Shown here: one piece after another, positions 1 to 6,160 of the stretch
Position numbering within the stretch: position 1 is the stretch's first letter
Layout: every line of letters starts with the position of its first letter
Assembly: GCA_951800675.1 (NCBI GenBank)
Contig: CATOKC010000162.1
Span: forward strand, 1-6,301
Length of the DNA: 6,301 nucleotides
Source of the DNA: an uncultured Oscillibacter sp.
GTDB lineage: Bacteria; Bacillota_A; Clostridia; Oscillospirales; Oscillospiraceae
Reading direction: 5' to 3'
The notes under the pieces: generated by a model
What the model saw: the letters and a program-made list of their open reading frames with translations, nothing else
What the model was told of the DNA's origin: nothing
The model's database searches: none
Program-made: the position numbers and the translations under genes

Positions 1-452
1 GGGCACAGGTGGAGCAGATGGAGCTGGCCGTTAAGCAGCTGGAGACCACCAAGGATCAGCTCGCCCGGCTGGCGGCGGAGTACGACAACTACCGCAAGCG
101 CACCGCCAAGGAAAAGGAGACCCTCTACCAGGACGCCAAGGCGGACACCATCAAGGAATTCCTGGCGGTGTACGACAACCTGGAGCGGGCGGCGGCGGCC
201 CCCGGCGGGGAGGACGATCCCCACAAGAAGGGGCTGGAGATGATTTTCACCCAGTACAAGGAGCTTTTGAAGAAGCTGGGTGTCGCGGAGATCGAGGCCC
301 AGGGCCAGCCCTTTGACCCGGAGCGGCACGCGGCGGTGATGCATGTGGACGACGAGAATCTGGGCGAGAACGAGGTGGCCCAAGTGTTTCAGGCGGGCTT
401 CCTCATGGGGGACCGGGTGATCCGCCACGCGGTGGTGCAGGTCGCCAATTAA
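1..452 (+). CDS. grpE: Nucleotide exchange factor GrpE (5' partial)
   Basis: GrpE is the cytoplasmic nucleotide exchange factor that opens the DnaK ATPase domain to release ADP during the Hsp70 cycle. The reading frame is already open at base 3 and reads through a GTG at base 9, which I read as an internal valine, so the start codon lies upstream of the window. About 149 residues remain. They begin in the long charged dimerising helix (DNYRKRTAKEKE, FLAVYDNLERA) and continue through the four-helix region (GLEMIFTQYKELLKKLGV) into the C-terminal beta domain that contacts DnaK (QPFDPERHAAVMHV, then GFLMGDRVIRHAVVQVAN at the very end). Family members are commonly about 180-220 residues, so roughly the first quarter is probably missing. 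It ends 46 bp before dnaK on the same strand, the usual Firmicutes order hrcA-grpE-dnaK-dnaJ. Identification is secure from the C-terminal motifs and the neighbour. Confidence 0.96.
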   Translation, partial: AQVEQMELAVKQLETTKDQLARLAAEYDNYRKRTAKEKETLYQDAKADTIKEFLAVYDNLERAAAAPGGEDDPHKKGLEMIFTQYKELLKKLGVAEIEAQGQPFDPERHAAVMHVDDENLGENEVAQVFQAGFLMGDRVIRHAVVQVAN

Positions 453-484
453 ATCAGAATTCAAATAAGAGTTTCATATATTTC

Positions 485-490
485 AGGAGG
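485..490 (+). promoter_or_regulatory. Ribosome binding site of dnaK
   Basis: A perfect AGGAGG lies 8 nt before the dnaK ATG, in an otherwise AT-rich 46-bp gap after grpE. The strong site fits the high expression expected of DnaK. I see no convincing -35/-10 pair, hairpin or CIRCE operator in this gap, so dnaK is probably co-transcribed with grpE. Confidence 0.85.
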
Positions 491-498
491 CTGTCATT

Positions 499-2331
499 AT
501 GTCTAAAGTAATCGGTATCGATTTGGGAACCACCAACTCCTGCGTGGCGGTCATGGAGGGCGGCGAGGCCGTCGTCATCGCCAACGCGGAAGGCAACCGC
601 ACCACCCCCTCCGTTGTCGCCTTCTCCAAGACCGGGGAGCGCATGGTGGGCCAGGTGGCGAAGCGCCAGGCCATCACAAACCCGGACCGGACCATCTCCT
701 CCATCAAGCGGGAGATGGGCTCTGACCACAAGGTGGGCATCGACGGGAAGAACTATACCCCCCAGGAGATCAGCGCCATGATTCTCCAGAAGCTGAAAGC
801 CGACGCAGAGGCGTATCTGGGCGGCACCGTCACCGAGGCGGTCATCACCGTCCCCGCCTACTTCACCGACTCCCAGCGTCAGGCCACCAAGGACGCGGGC
901 AAAATCGCGGGCCTGGACGTCAAGCGTATCATCAATGAGCCCACGGCGGCGGCCCTGGCCTATGGCGTGGACAAGGAGCAGACCCAGAAAATCATGGTCT
1001 ACGACCTGGGCGGCGGCACTTTCGACGTGTCCATTTTGGACATTGATGACGGCGTGATCGAAGTTCTGGCCACGGCGGGCAACAACCGCCTGGGCGGCGA
1101 CGACTTCGACGAGTGCGTCATGAAGTGGCTGGTGGCCGAATTCAAGCGCAGCGACGGCGTGGACCTCTCCAATGACAAGGTGGCCATGCAGCGCCTCAAG
1201 GAGGCTGCCGAAAAGGCCAAAATCGAGCTCTCCGGCGTCACCACCTCCAACATCAACCTGCCCTATATCACCGCCGATGCCAGCGGCCCCAAGCACCTGG
1301 ACATCACCCTGTCCCGGGCGAAGTTCAACGAGCTCACCGCCCATCTGGTGGACGCCACCATGGGCCCCGTGCGCCAGGCCATGAGCGATGCGGGCCTCAA
1401 GCCCTCCGACCTCTCCAAGGTCCTGCTGGTAGGCGGCTCCAGCCGCATCCCCGCCGTTCAGGACGCGGTGAAGGGCTTCACCGGCTCCGACCCCTTCAAG
1501 GGCATCAACCCCGATGAGTGCGTGGCCATGGGCGCGGCCCTCCAGGCGGGCGTCCTTACCGGCGACGTGAAGGGCCTGCTCCTGCTGGACGTGACCCCGC
1601 TTTCCTTAGGCATCGAGACCTATGGCGGCGTGTGCACCAAGCTCATCGACCGGAATACCACCATCCCCGTGAAAAAGAGCCAGGTATTCTCCACCGCCGC
1701 CGACAACCAGACCAGCGTGGAGGTCAACGTCCTCCAGGGCGAGCGGGAGATGGCCGCCGCCAACAAGTCCCTGGGCCGCTTCCACCTGGATGGCATCGCC
1801 CCCGCCCGGCGAGGCGTGCCCCAGATCGAGGTTACCTTCGACATCGACGCCAACGGAATTGTCAACGTCTCGGCCAAAGACCTGGGCACCGGAACGGAGC
1901 AGCATATTACCATCACCTCCTCCTCCAACATGAGCAAAGAGGACATCGAAAAGGCCGTCAAGGAGGCGGAGCAGTATGCCGCCCAGGACAAGAAGCTGAA
2001 AGAGGAAGTGGAGACCCGGAACCAGGCGGACCAGATGGTCTACCAGTGCGAAAAGACCCTGGCGGACATGGGCGACAAAATCCCCGCCGACGACAAGGGC
2101 AAGGTTCAGGGAGCTCTCGACAAGCTGAAGGAGACCCTGAAGGGCCAGGATACCGCCGCCATCAAGGCGGATACAGAGGCCCTCCAGCAGGCGTTCTACG
2201 CCGTCAGCGAGAAGCTGTACCAGCAGGCCAATCCTCAGGGAGCCCAGCCCGGCGGCGACGCCGGAGCCCAGGAGGGCCAGTACTACGACGCGGACTACAA
2301 GGTTGTGGACGACGACGAGCAGAAGAAATAA
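499..2331 (+). CDS. dnaK: Molecular chaperone DnaK (Hsp70)
   Basis: Cytoplasmic Hsp70 chaperone that binds exposed hydrophobic peptides in cycles of ATP hydrolysis assisted by DnaJ and GrpE. The 610-residue product is full length. The N-terminal ATPase domain (about 1-355) carries the three Hsp70 signatures: IDLGTTNS at 7-14, [12 protein letters not shown] at 167-178, and [13 protein letters not shown] at 308-320. K70 of SSIKREMG matches the catalytic lysine, and [12 protein letters not shown] is at 145-156. The interdomain linker [12 protein letters not shown] (360-371) leads into the substrate-binding beta domain (about 372-480) and a helical lid (about 480-575). A Gly/Gln-rich tail ends in [10 protein letters not shown]. 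Around residues 74-84 the protein lacks the loop of about 24 residues present in Gram-negative DnaK, which supports a Firmicute. The ATG at 499 follows AGGAGG at good spacing, and the protein starts with the canonical [10 protein letters not shown]. Confidence 0.99.
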   Translation: MSKVIGIDLGTTNSCVAVMEGGEAVVIANAEGNRTTPSVVAFSKTGERMVGQVAKRQAITNPDRTISSIKREMGSDHKVGIDGKNYTPQEISAMILQKLKADAEAYLGGTVTEAVITVPAYFTDSQRQATKDAGKIAGLDVKRIINEPTAAALAYGVDKEQTQKIMVYDLGGGTFDVSILDIDDGVIEVLATAGNNRLGGDDFDECVMKWLVAEFKRSDGVDLSNDKVAMQRLKEAAEKAKIELSGVTTSNINLPYITADASGPKHLDITLSRAKFNELTAHLVDATMGPVRQAMSDAGLKPSDLSKVLLVGGSSRIPAVQDAVKGFTGSDPFKGINPDECVAMGAALQAGVLTGDVKGLLLLDVTPLSLGIETYGGVCTKLIDRNTTIPVKKSQVFSTAADNQTSVEVNVLQGEREMAAANKSLGRFHLDGIAPARRGVPQIEVTFDIDANGIVNVSAKDLGTGTEQHITITSSSNMSKEDIEKAVKEAEQYAAQDKKLKEEVETRNQADQMVYQCEKTLADMGDKIPADDKGKVQGALDKLKETLKGQDTAAIKADTEALQQAFYAVSEKLYQQANPQGAQPGGDAGAQEGQYYDADYKVVDDDEQKK

Positions 2332-2334
2332 ACA

Positions 2335-2391
2335 GCGTTATTTTATTCAATGGGACGGGGAGAAATCCCCGCCCCATTGAATGGCGTTATT
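2335..2391. repeat. 8-bp direct repeat flanking the dnaK-dnaJ hairpin
   Basis: GCGTTATT occurs at 2335-2342 and again at 2384-2391, immediately on either side of the hairpin (2 nt from its left arm, 1 nt from its right arm). The copies are identical and do not extend further. The arrangement resembles a target-site duplication around a very small inverted-repeat element, but 8 bp in a short gap could also be chance. Confidence 0.5.
2345..2382 (+). promoter_or_regulatory. Strong hairpin between dnaK and dnaJ
   Basis: The arms 2345-2360 and 2367-2382 form a 16-bp stem with a single A-C mismatch (2355 against 2372) and a 6-nt AGAAAT loop. The lower half is AT-rich and the upper half is five G-C pairs. 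No T-run follows the 3' arm, so this is not a standard intrinsic terminator. It is more likely an mRNA processing or stability element, or a partial attenuator that makes dnaK mRNA more abundant than dnaJ mRNA. The dnaJ ribosome binding site lies 12 nt beyond the stem and is not covered by it. The stem is read directly from the sequence; its function is inferred. Confidence 0.7.
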
Positions 2392-2394
2392 CGC

Positions 2395-2400
2395 AGGAGG
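2395..2400 (+). promoter_or_regulatory. Ribosome binding site of dnaJ
   Basis: A perfect AGGAGG lies 4 nt before the ATG at 2405. It decides the start: an in-frame ATG at 2381 sits inside the right arm of the hairpin, has no such site, and would add eight residues not expected in DnaJ. Confidence 0.85.
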
Positions 2401-2404
2401 CAAT

Positions 2405-3541
2405 ATGGCGGAACAGAAACGTGATTATTACGAAGTTCTGGGCGTGCAGAAGGGCGCTTCGGACGACGAGATCAAGAGGGCCTACCGGAAGCTGGCCAAG
2501 GCCAGCCACCCGGACCTGAACCCCGGCGACAAGGAGGCGGAGGCCCGGTTTAAGGAAGTCAACGAGGCCTATGAAATCCTCTCGGACAAGGAAAAACGGA
2601 GCCGGTACGACCAGTTCGGCCACGCCGGCGTGGACCCCAATTTCGGCGCGGGCGGCGGCTTCGACGGCGGCTTTGACTTCGGAGATCTGGGGGATATTTT
2701 CGGCAGCTTCTTCGGTGGCGGCTTTGGCGGCGGGCGGAGGACCAACCCCAACGCCCCCCAGCGGGGGGAAAGCGTCCGTCTGTCCCTGATCCTAAGCTTT
2801 GAGGAGGCGGCCTTCGGCTGTGAGAAGGCCGTTACGGTGGAGCGGCTGGAGCCCTGTTCCAGCTGCCAGGGCAGCGGCTGCGCCGAGGGTACCACGCCGG
2901 AGGTCTGCCCCGACTGCCACGGCACCGGCACGGTTCAGGTCCGGCGGCAGACGCCGATGGGGGTCTTTGCCACCTCCTCTCCCTGCACCCGCTGCGGCGG
3001 AAAGGGGAAGATCATCCACCAGCCCTGTAAGGAATGCCGGGGAGCAGGGGCCGTGCGGCAGCGCCGGACCATTCAGGCCAGCATCCCCGCGGGCATCGAC
3101 AACGGCCAGACCATCTCCATCCGGGGCCAGGGCAACGCCGGGAAGAACGGCGGCCCCGCCGGGGACCTGCTGATCACCATTACCGTCCGGCCCCATGAGC
3201 TTTTCCGGCGGGAGGGCACCTCCGTCCTCTGCGAGGCGCCGATCACCTTTACCCAGGCGGCCTTGGGAGCGGAGCTGGAGATTCCCACCATCGACGGCAA
3301 GGTGAAATACGATCTTCCCGAGGGCACCCAGAGCGGCACCACCTTCCGGCTCAAGGGCAAGGGCATTCCCTCCATCAACGGCCGGGGCCGGGGGGATCAG
3401 TACGTCACCGTGTACATTGAGACTCCCCGGAATCTGACCAAGGAGCAGAAGGAGGCCCTGCGGAAGTTCGCCGAGACCATGGGAGACGACAACTATGAGG
3501 AGCGCAAGGGCTTCTTCGGCAAGGGCAAGAAAAAGAGGTGA
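2405..3541 (+). CDS. dnaJ: Molecular chaperone DnaJ (Hsp40, type I)
   Basis: Cytoplasmic co-chaperone that delivers unfolded clients to DnaK and stimulates its ATP hydrolysis. The 378-residue product has all type I parts. The J domain (about 6-70) contains the essential HPD at 35-37, here preceded by Ser rather than the usual Tyr. A Gly/Phe-rich linker covers about 71-110. The zinc-binding domain has four intact CxxCxGxG repeats starting at C151, C168, C194 and C208. The C-terminal client-binding domains run from about 222 to 345 ([28 protein letters not shown]). The tail is lysine-rich (GKGKKKR). The repeat at 151-158 is followed by an extra cysteine, C159. The start at 2405 gives the family-typical [14 protein letters not shown] and follows AGGAGG; the longer form from 2381 is unlikely. 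The gene follows dnaK by 73 bp, and its stop lies inside the ribosome binding site of the next gene. Confidence 0.98.
   Translation: MAEQKRDYYEVLGVQKGASDDEIKRAYRKLAKASHPDLNPGDKEAEARFKEVNEAYEILSDKEKRSRYDQFGHAGVDPNFGAGGGFDGGFDFGDLGDIFGSFFGGGFGGGRRTNPNAPQRGESVRLSLILSFEEAAFGCEKAVTVERLEPCSSCQGSGCAEGTTPEVCPDCHGTGTVQVRRQTPMGVFATSSPCTRCGGKGKIIHQPCKECRGAGAVRQRRTIQASIPAGIDNGQTISIRGQGNAGKNGGPAGDLLITITVRPHELFRREGTSVLCEAPITFTQAALGAELEIPTIDGKVKYDLPEGTQSGTTFRLKGKGIPSINGRGRGDQYVTVYIETPRNLTKEQKEALRKFAETMGDDNYEERKGFFGKGKKKR
3534..3541 (+). promoter_or_regulatory. Ribosome binding site of the PHP phosphatase, overlapping the dnaJ stop
   Basis: AGAGGTGA matches the anti-Shine-Dalgarno complement well and lies 8 nt before the ATG at 3550. 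It contains the dnaJ stop codon (3539-3541) and also the GTG at 3538 that would otherwise be a longer in-frame start. The ATG is therefore the better start, and the arrangement suggests translational coupling to dnaJ. Confidence 0.75.
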
Positions 3542-3549
3542 ACCAAACC

Positions 3550-4362
3550 ATGTACCTGGCGGATTACCATGTCCACTCCCGGATCTCTCCAGACGGTGGG
3601 GATTCCATGACCGCTCTGGCGGAGGCCGCCGTCGAGGCGGGGCTGGACGAGCTTTGCTTCACCGACCATGTGGAGCCCATCGTTTGGGCCAGCACGGACC
3701 TTCGGGGGCCCTATGACTGGTCCGCCCTGACGGCGGAGTTTGAAGCGGCCCAGGCCGCCATGGGAGACCGGATCAAGCTGCGCCTGGGCATCGAGCTGGG
3801 AGACGCCTGCTGGAACTTCACTCACACGGAGAAGCTGCTGGCGGACGCGCCGCCTTTCGATTTTATCATCGGCTCTGTCCACATGCTCTCAAAGCGCTAT
3901 CAGGGACTGGATCTCTACTATTTCGACCCCAAGACAGAGGAGGAGGCCTATGACGGCATTGCCGACTACCTGGGCCGGGTGAAGGTCATGGTAGAGTGGG
4001 GGAAGTTCGACGTGCTGGGCCATCTGACGCTGCCCCTGCGCTATCTCAACGAGAATCGGGGCTGGAATTTGAGCATGGAGCGCTTTGGCGGGGAGATCAC
4101 GGACATCTTCTCTATTTTGAAGCGGAAGGAAATCGGCCTTGAGCTGAACACCAACCGGGGCGGTACGCCCCTGCCGGACGGGATGTGGCTGCGGCTGTAT
4201 GAGGATATGGCGGCGGATCCCATCGTCACCCTGGGCACCGACGCCCACTCCGCCAAATTTGTGGGCTGCGCCGTCCGGGAGCGGCAGGCGCTTTTGCGGG
4301 ACTGCGGCTTTGAGAGCTTTTGCACCTTTGAGGGGCGGAAGCCCATCCGACACGCATTGTAA
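3550..4362 (+). CDS. PHP-domain phosphoesterase, histidinol-phosphatase type (HisJ/HisK-like)
   Basis: Probable metal-dependent phosphoesterase of the PHP superfamily; the closest familiar type is the Gram-positive histidinol phosphatase (histidinol phosphate to histidinol, the penultimate step of histidine synthesis). The 270-residue length suits that family. The expected metal ligands are all visible: H7 and H9 in DYHVHS, D15, D39-H40 in FTDH, E82 in GIELG, H111 in GSVHML, H158 in LGHLT, and D231/H233 in GTDAHS. I prefer the ATG at 3550 over the in-frame GTG at 3538, because the latter lies in the ribosome binding site. It is 8 nt after dnaJ and probably shares its transcript. No other histidine gene is nearby, so the true substrate is open; other small phosphate esters are possible. 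No clear terminator follows. Confidence 0.83.
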   Translation: MYLADYHVHSRISPDGGDSMTALAEAAVEAGLDELCFTDHVEPIVWASTDLRGPYDWSALTAEFEAAQAAMGDRIKLRLGIELGDACWNFTHTEKLLADAPPFDFIIGSVHMLSKRYQGLDLYYFDPKTEEEAYDGIADYLGRVKVMVEWGKFDVLGHLTLPLRYLNENRGWNLSMERFGGEITDIFSILKRKEIGLELNTNRGGTPLPDGMWLRLYEDMAADPIVTLGTDAHSAKFVGCAVRERQALLRDCGFESFCTFEGRKPIRHAL

Positions 4363-4386
4363 CGGAAAAGAACAAATTTGCGGTCG

Positions 4387-4413
4387 AAAATCATATTGAT
4401 TTTTTGGAAAATC
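4387..4413. repeat. AT-rich inverted and direct repeats over the rpiB promoter
   Basis: AAAATCA (4387-4393) and TGATTTT (4397-4403) form a perfect 7-bp inverted repeat with a 3-nt centre. GATTTT (4398-4403) also pairs with AAAATC (4408-4413). As a result GAAAATC occurs twice, at 4386 and 4407, exactly 21 bp apart, about two helical turns. The block covers the -35 element. It could be an operator, but A/T-rich repeats arise easily by chance. Confidence 0.4.
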
Positions 4414-4424
4414 TGGAGTACAAT
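4396..4424 (+). promoter_or_regulatory. Sigma-A type promoter of rpiB
   Basis: TTGATT at 4396-4401 and TACAAT at 4419-4424 are separated by exactly 17 bp. Each differs from the housekeeping consensus (TTGACA, TATAAT) at two positions or fewer. The pair sits in the only AT-rich gap of this region. A start near 4431 would leave a leader of about 32 nt before rpiB. This implies that rpiB and the gene after it can be transcribed independently of the dnaK cluster. Confidence 0.7.
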
Positions 4425-4462
4425 ATAAGCCACAAAATTTGAATGCACGGGGGAATACTACC

Positions 4463-4900
4463 ATGAAGATCGCGCTGGGCTGTGACCACGGCGGCTATGA
4501 TTTGAAGCAGCATGTCATCAAGGTTCTGAAGGGCCTCGGCCATGAGATCGAGGACTTTGGCTGCCACTCCAAGGAAAGCTGCGACTACCCCGATTTCGGC
4601 GGCGCCGCCGCCCGGGCCGTGGCGGAGGGAAGCTGTGACCGGGGCATCGTGATCTGCACCACGGGCATCGGCATCTCCATTGCCGCCAACAAAGTCCAGG
4701 GCATCCGCTGCGCCCACTGCGCCGACTGCCTCCAGGCGGAAATGACCCGCCGCCACAACGACGCCAACATGATGGCCATTGGCGCGGGCTTTACCGGCCC
4801 CAACATGGCCGAGCGGATGGTGGAGGTGTTCCTCTCCACCGAGTTCGAGGGTGGCCGCCATGCCCGACGGGTGGAGAAGATGATGGCCCTGGAGGGATGA
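4463..4900 (+). CDS. rpiB: Ribose-5-phosphate isomerase B (RpiB/LacAB family)
   Basis: Interconverts ribose 5-phosphate and ribulose 5-phosphate in the non-oxidative pentose phosphate pathway, in the cytoplasm. The 145-residue product is of normal length. Expected motifs are visible: GCDHGG (6-11, with D8 and H9), DYPDF (41-45), the catalytic cysteine C65 in VICTTGIGISIAANK, H98-N99 in RRHNDAN, and the phosphate-binding FEGGRHARRV (128-137). Oddities are a cysteine cluster C83, C86, C89, and a glycine at 109 where E. coli and mycobacterial enzymes have an arginine that contacts phosphate. LacA/LacB and allose-phosphate isomerases share the fold, so the exact sugar is not proven. I chose the ATG at 4463, preceded by a rather weak GGGGGAA; an in-frame TTG at 4439 has no ribosome binding site. 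It has its own promoter and is followed 57 bp later by the DUF4015-like gene. Confidence 0.93.
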   Translation: MKIALGCDHGGYDLKQHVIKVLKGLGHEIEDFGCHSKESCDYPDFGGAAARAVAEGSCDRGIVICTTGIGISIAANKVQGIRCAHCADCLQAEMTRRHNDANMMAIGAGFTGPNMAERMVEVFLSTEFEGGRHARRVEKMMALEG

Positions 4901-4944
4901 GATTCTCGACGCGATAGAAAACGAAGGGAGCGCCGCTCCTGAAA

Positions 4945-4952
4945 AGAGGTGA
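4945..4952 (+). promoter_or_regulatory. Ribosome binding site of the DUF4015-like gene
   Basis: AGAGGTGA, the same eight bases as before the PHP gene, lies 5 nt before the ATG at 4958. It contains the in-frame GTG at 4949, which is therefore unlikely to be the start. Confidence 0.75.
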
Positions 4953-4957
4953 CGCGG

Positions 4958-6028
4958 ATGGTGGCGACAAAGGGATACAGCAGTTACCGGGGGCGGGGGC
5001 CTAAATGGAAAATTTTACTGGCAATTCTGCTGGTGCTGGTGATCGCGGTGGCTGCCAGCGTCATCTACTTGCAGCAGTTTCTTGTATACGGCGCGGACGG
5101 CAGCCGCCAAATCCGCCTGCCCTGGCAGACGGAAGCACAGGAGCCCCCGCTGGACGGCGGGGGGGAGGACCCGGCGGAGCAGCCGAACGTGGACATTGTT
5201 GTCCAAGAGCCGGAGCCCCAGGGACCCAAGGAGACCATCGCCTTTTCCCTCCCGGCCCAGGCGCTGACGCAAACCCTCTGGCAGGGGGCACAGGCGGCGA
5301 AGCCCGCGGGGACAAACGCCGTGGCCGTCCGTCTAAAGACCGCTAACGGCACGGTTTATTTCCATGCCGCCGCCGCTGTTTCCGGCGCGGTGGAAGCGGA
5401 GGCGGATACCGCCGCCGCCCTGGCCGCCGTCACGGCGCAGGAGGGGCTGCACACCATCGCCAGCCTCTCCTGCCTACAGGATTTCAAGGCGGCCAACGCC
5501 GATGTAGAGGGCCGGGGCCTGAAAAACACAGGGGGCTATATCTTCTACGACGGGAACAACAGCCTCTGGCTGGATCCCTCCAAGCCCTCTACCCGGGAGT
5601 ATGTCTGTGCCTTGGCGAAGGAAGTGGCGGAGCTGGGCTTTGACGAGTTGTTGCTGACGGACTTCGGCTATCCCACCGAGGGGAAGATCAACAAAATCAA
5701 CTACAACACTGACGTGCCCCTGGGCAACAACCTGGACCTGCTCCTCAACGATCTGAACACGGCCCTGGAGCCCTATGACGTCCTTTTGTCCGTGGAGGTG
5801 CCGGAGACGGTGATCACAGAGGGACCCAATGCCGTGTCCGGGCTGGACCTGAACCGGCTGGTGAGCCGGGTGGACCGCATCTATGCCGCCACCACGCCGG
5901 AGAAGGTGGAAACCCTCTCCACCCTGGTCACCCAGGCGGCGGGGCCGGAGGGGAAAACGGAATTTGTTCCGGAGCTGGCGGCGGACAGCCCCGCGCTGAC
6001 GGGAAGCCGCCTGCTTCTGGCGGAATAA
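4958..6028 (+). CDS. Membrane-anchored protein with a divergent DUF4015-like putative glycosyl hydrolase domain
   Basis: The 356-residue protein has a basic N-terminus (KGYSSYRGRGPKWK) followed by one hydrophobic helix at about 18-38, with no lipobox. It is therefore probably a single-pass anchor with the rest outside the cell. Residues about 45-92 are a Pro/Glu/Asp-rich spacer. From about 96 the pattern resembles the putative glycosyl hydrolase family DUF4015 (a predicted TIM barrel): NAVAVRLKTANGTVYF (120-135), TIASLSCLQDFKAAN (166-180), LWLDPSKPSTREYV (203-216) and ELGFDELLLTDFGYP (225-239). As I remember the family, these match segments such as VIDVKDDSG, VFKDP, WVDPYN and ELGFDEIQFDYVRFP. 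Several usual acidic or aromatic positions are changed, so hydrolytic activity is doubtful. It may bind cell-wall glycan without cutting it. Family membership is from memory of motifs and has not been searched. It probably shares the rpiB transcript and ends just before a terminator. Confidence 0.72.
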   Translation: MVATKGYSSYRGRGPKWKILLAILLVLVIAVAASVIYLQQFLVYGADGSRQIRLPWQTEAQEPPLDGGGEDPAEQPNVDIVVQEPEPQGPKETIAFSLPAQALTQTLWQGAQAAKPAGTNAVAVRLKTANGTVYFHAAAAVSGAVEAEADTAAALAAVTAQEGLHTIASLSCLQDFKAANADVEGRGLKNTGGYIFYDGNNSLWLDPSKPSTREYVCALAKEVAELGFDELLLTDFGYPTEGKINKINYNTDVPLGNNLDLLLNDLNTALEPYDVLLSVEVPETVITEGPNAVSGLDLNRLVSRVDRIYAATTPEKVETLSTLVTQAAGPEGKTEFVPELAADSPALTGSRLLLAE

Positions 6029-6051
6029 CGGAACCTGCCTGTGGAAAACGG

Positions 6052-6081
6052 CTCCCGGAGGGAAACCCCTCCGGGAGTTTT
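6052..6081 (+). terminator. Intrinsic terminator after the DUF4015-like gene
   Basis: A perfect 11-bp GC-rich stem (6052-6062 with 6067-6077), an AAAC loop, and TTTT directly after the stem. An AAAA run lies just upstream at 6045-6048, so it could also work weakly in the other direction. It begins 23 bp after the stop codon and separates the rpiB unit from the gene starting at 6161. The T-run is short (four), so termination may be incomplete. Confidence 0.85.
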
Positions 6082-6160
6082 CGCTATAGGGAAAAGACGG
6101 TCTGCGGGGGATGGGAATGAAGAGAAACAAAACGGCCGACCTCATGTCGGAGGGCGGGAT

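Noticed and set aside
453..498. Possible promoter in the AT-rich grpE-dnaK gap
   Set aside because: AT-rich words such as CATATA occur, but no -35 element at proper spacing and no CIRCE inverted repeat could be found. Co-transcription with grpE is simpler.
454..1344. Open frame of 296 codons on the minus strand opposite the 5' half of dnaK
   Set aside because: Long frames opposite dnaK are a known by-product of codon bias in GC-rich genomes and have been mislabelled as NAD-specific glutamate dehydrogenase. The translation is low-complexity (Gly, Val, Leu, Asp, His rich), it starts in the grpE-dnaK gap without a ribosome binding site, and it overlaps an unmistakable gene.
2381..2404. Longer dnaJ starting at ATG 2381
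   Set aside because: The ATG is inside the hairpin arm with no ribosome binding site, while AGGAGG sits just before the ATG at 2405, which gives the canonical N-terminus.
1518..2519. Open frame of 333 codons on the + strand across the end of dnaK and the start of dnaJ
   Set aside because: The translation is rich in Arg, Gly and Pro with no recognisable domain. It is a frame-shadow of two certain genes.
4927..4939. Small inverted repeat GGAGC-GCC-GCTCC before the DUF4015-like gene
   Set aside because: The stem is only 5 bp with a 3-nt loop and no T-run, within the range expected by chance in GC-rich DNA. It is neither a terminator nor a clear operator.
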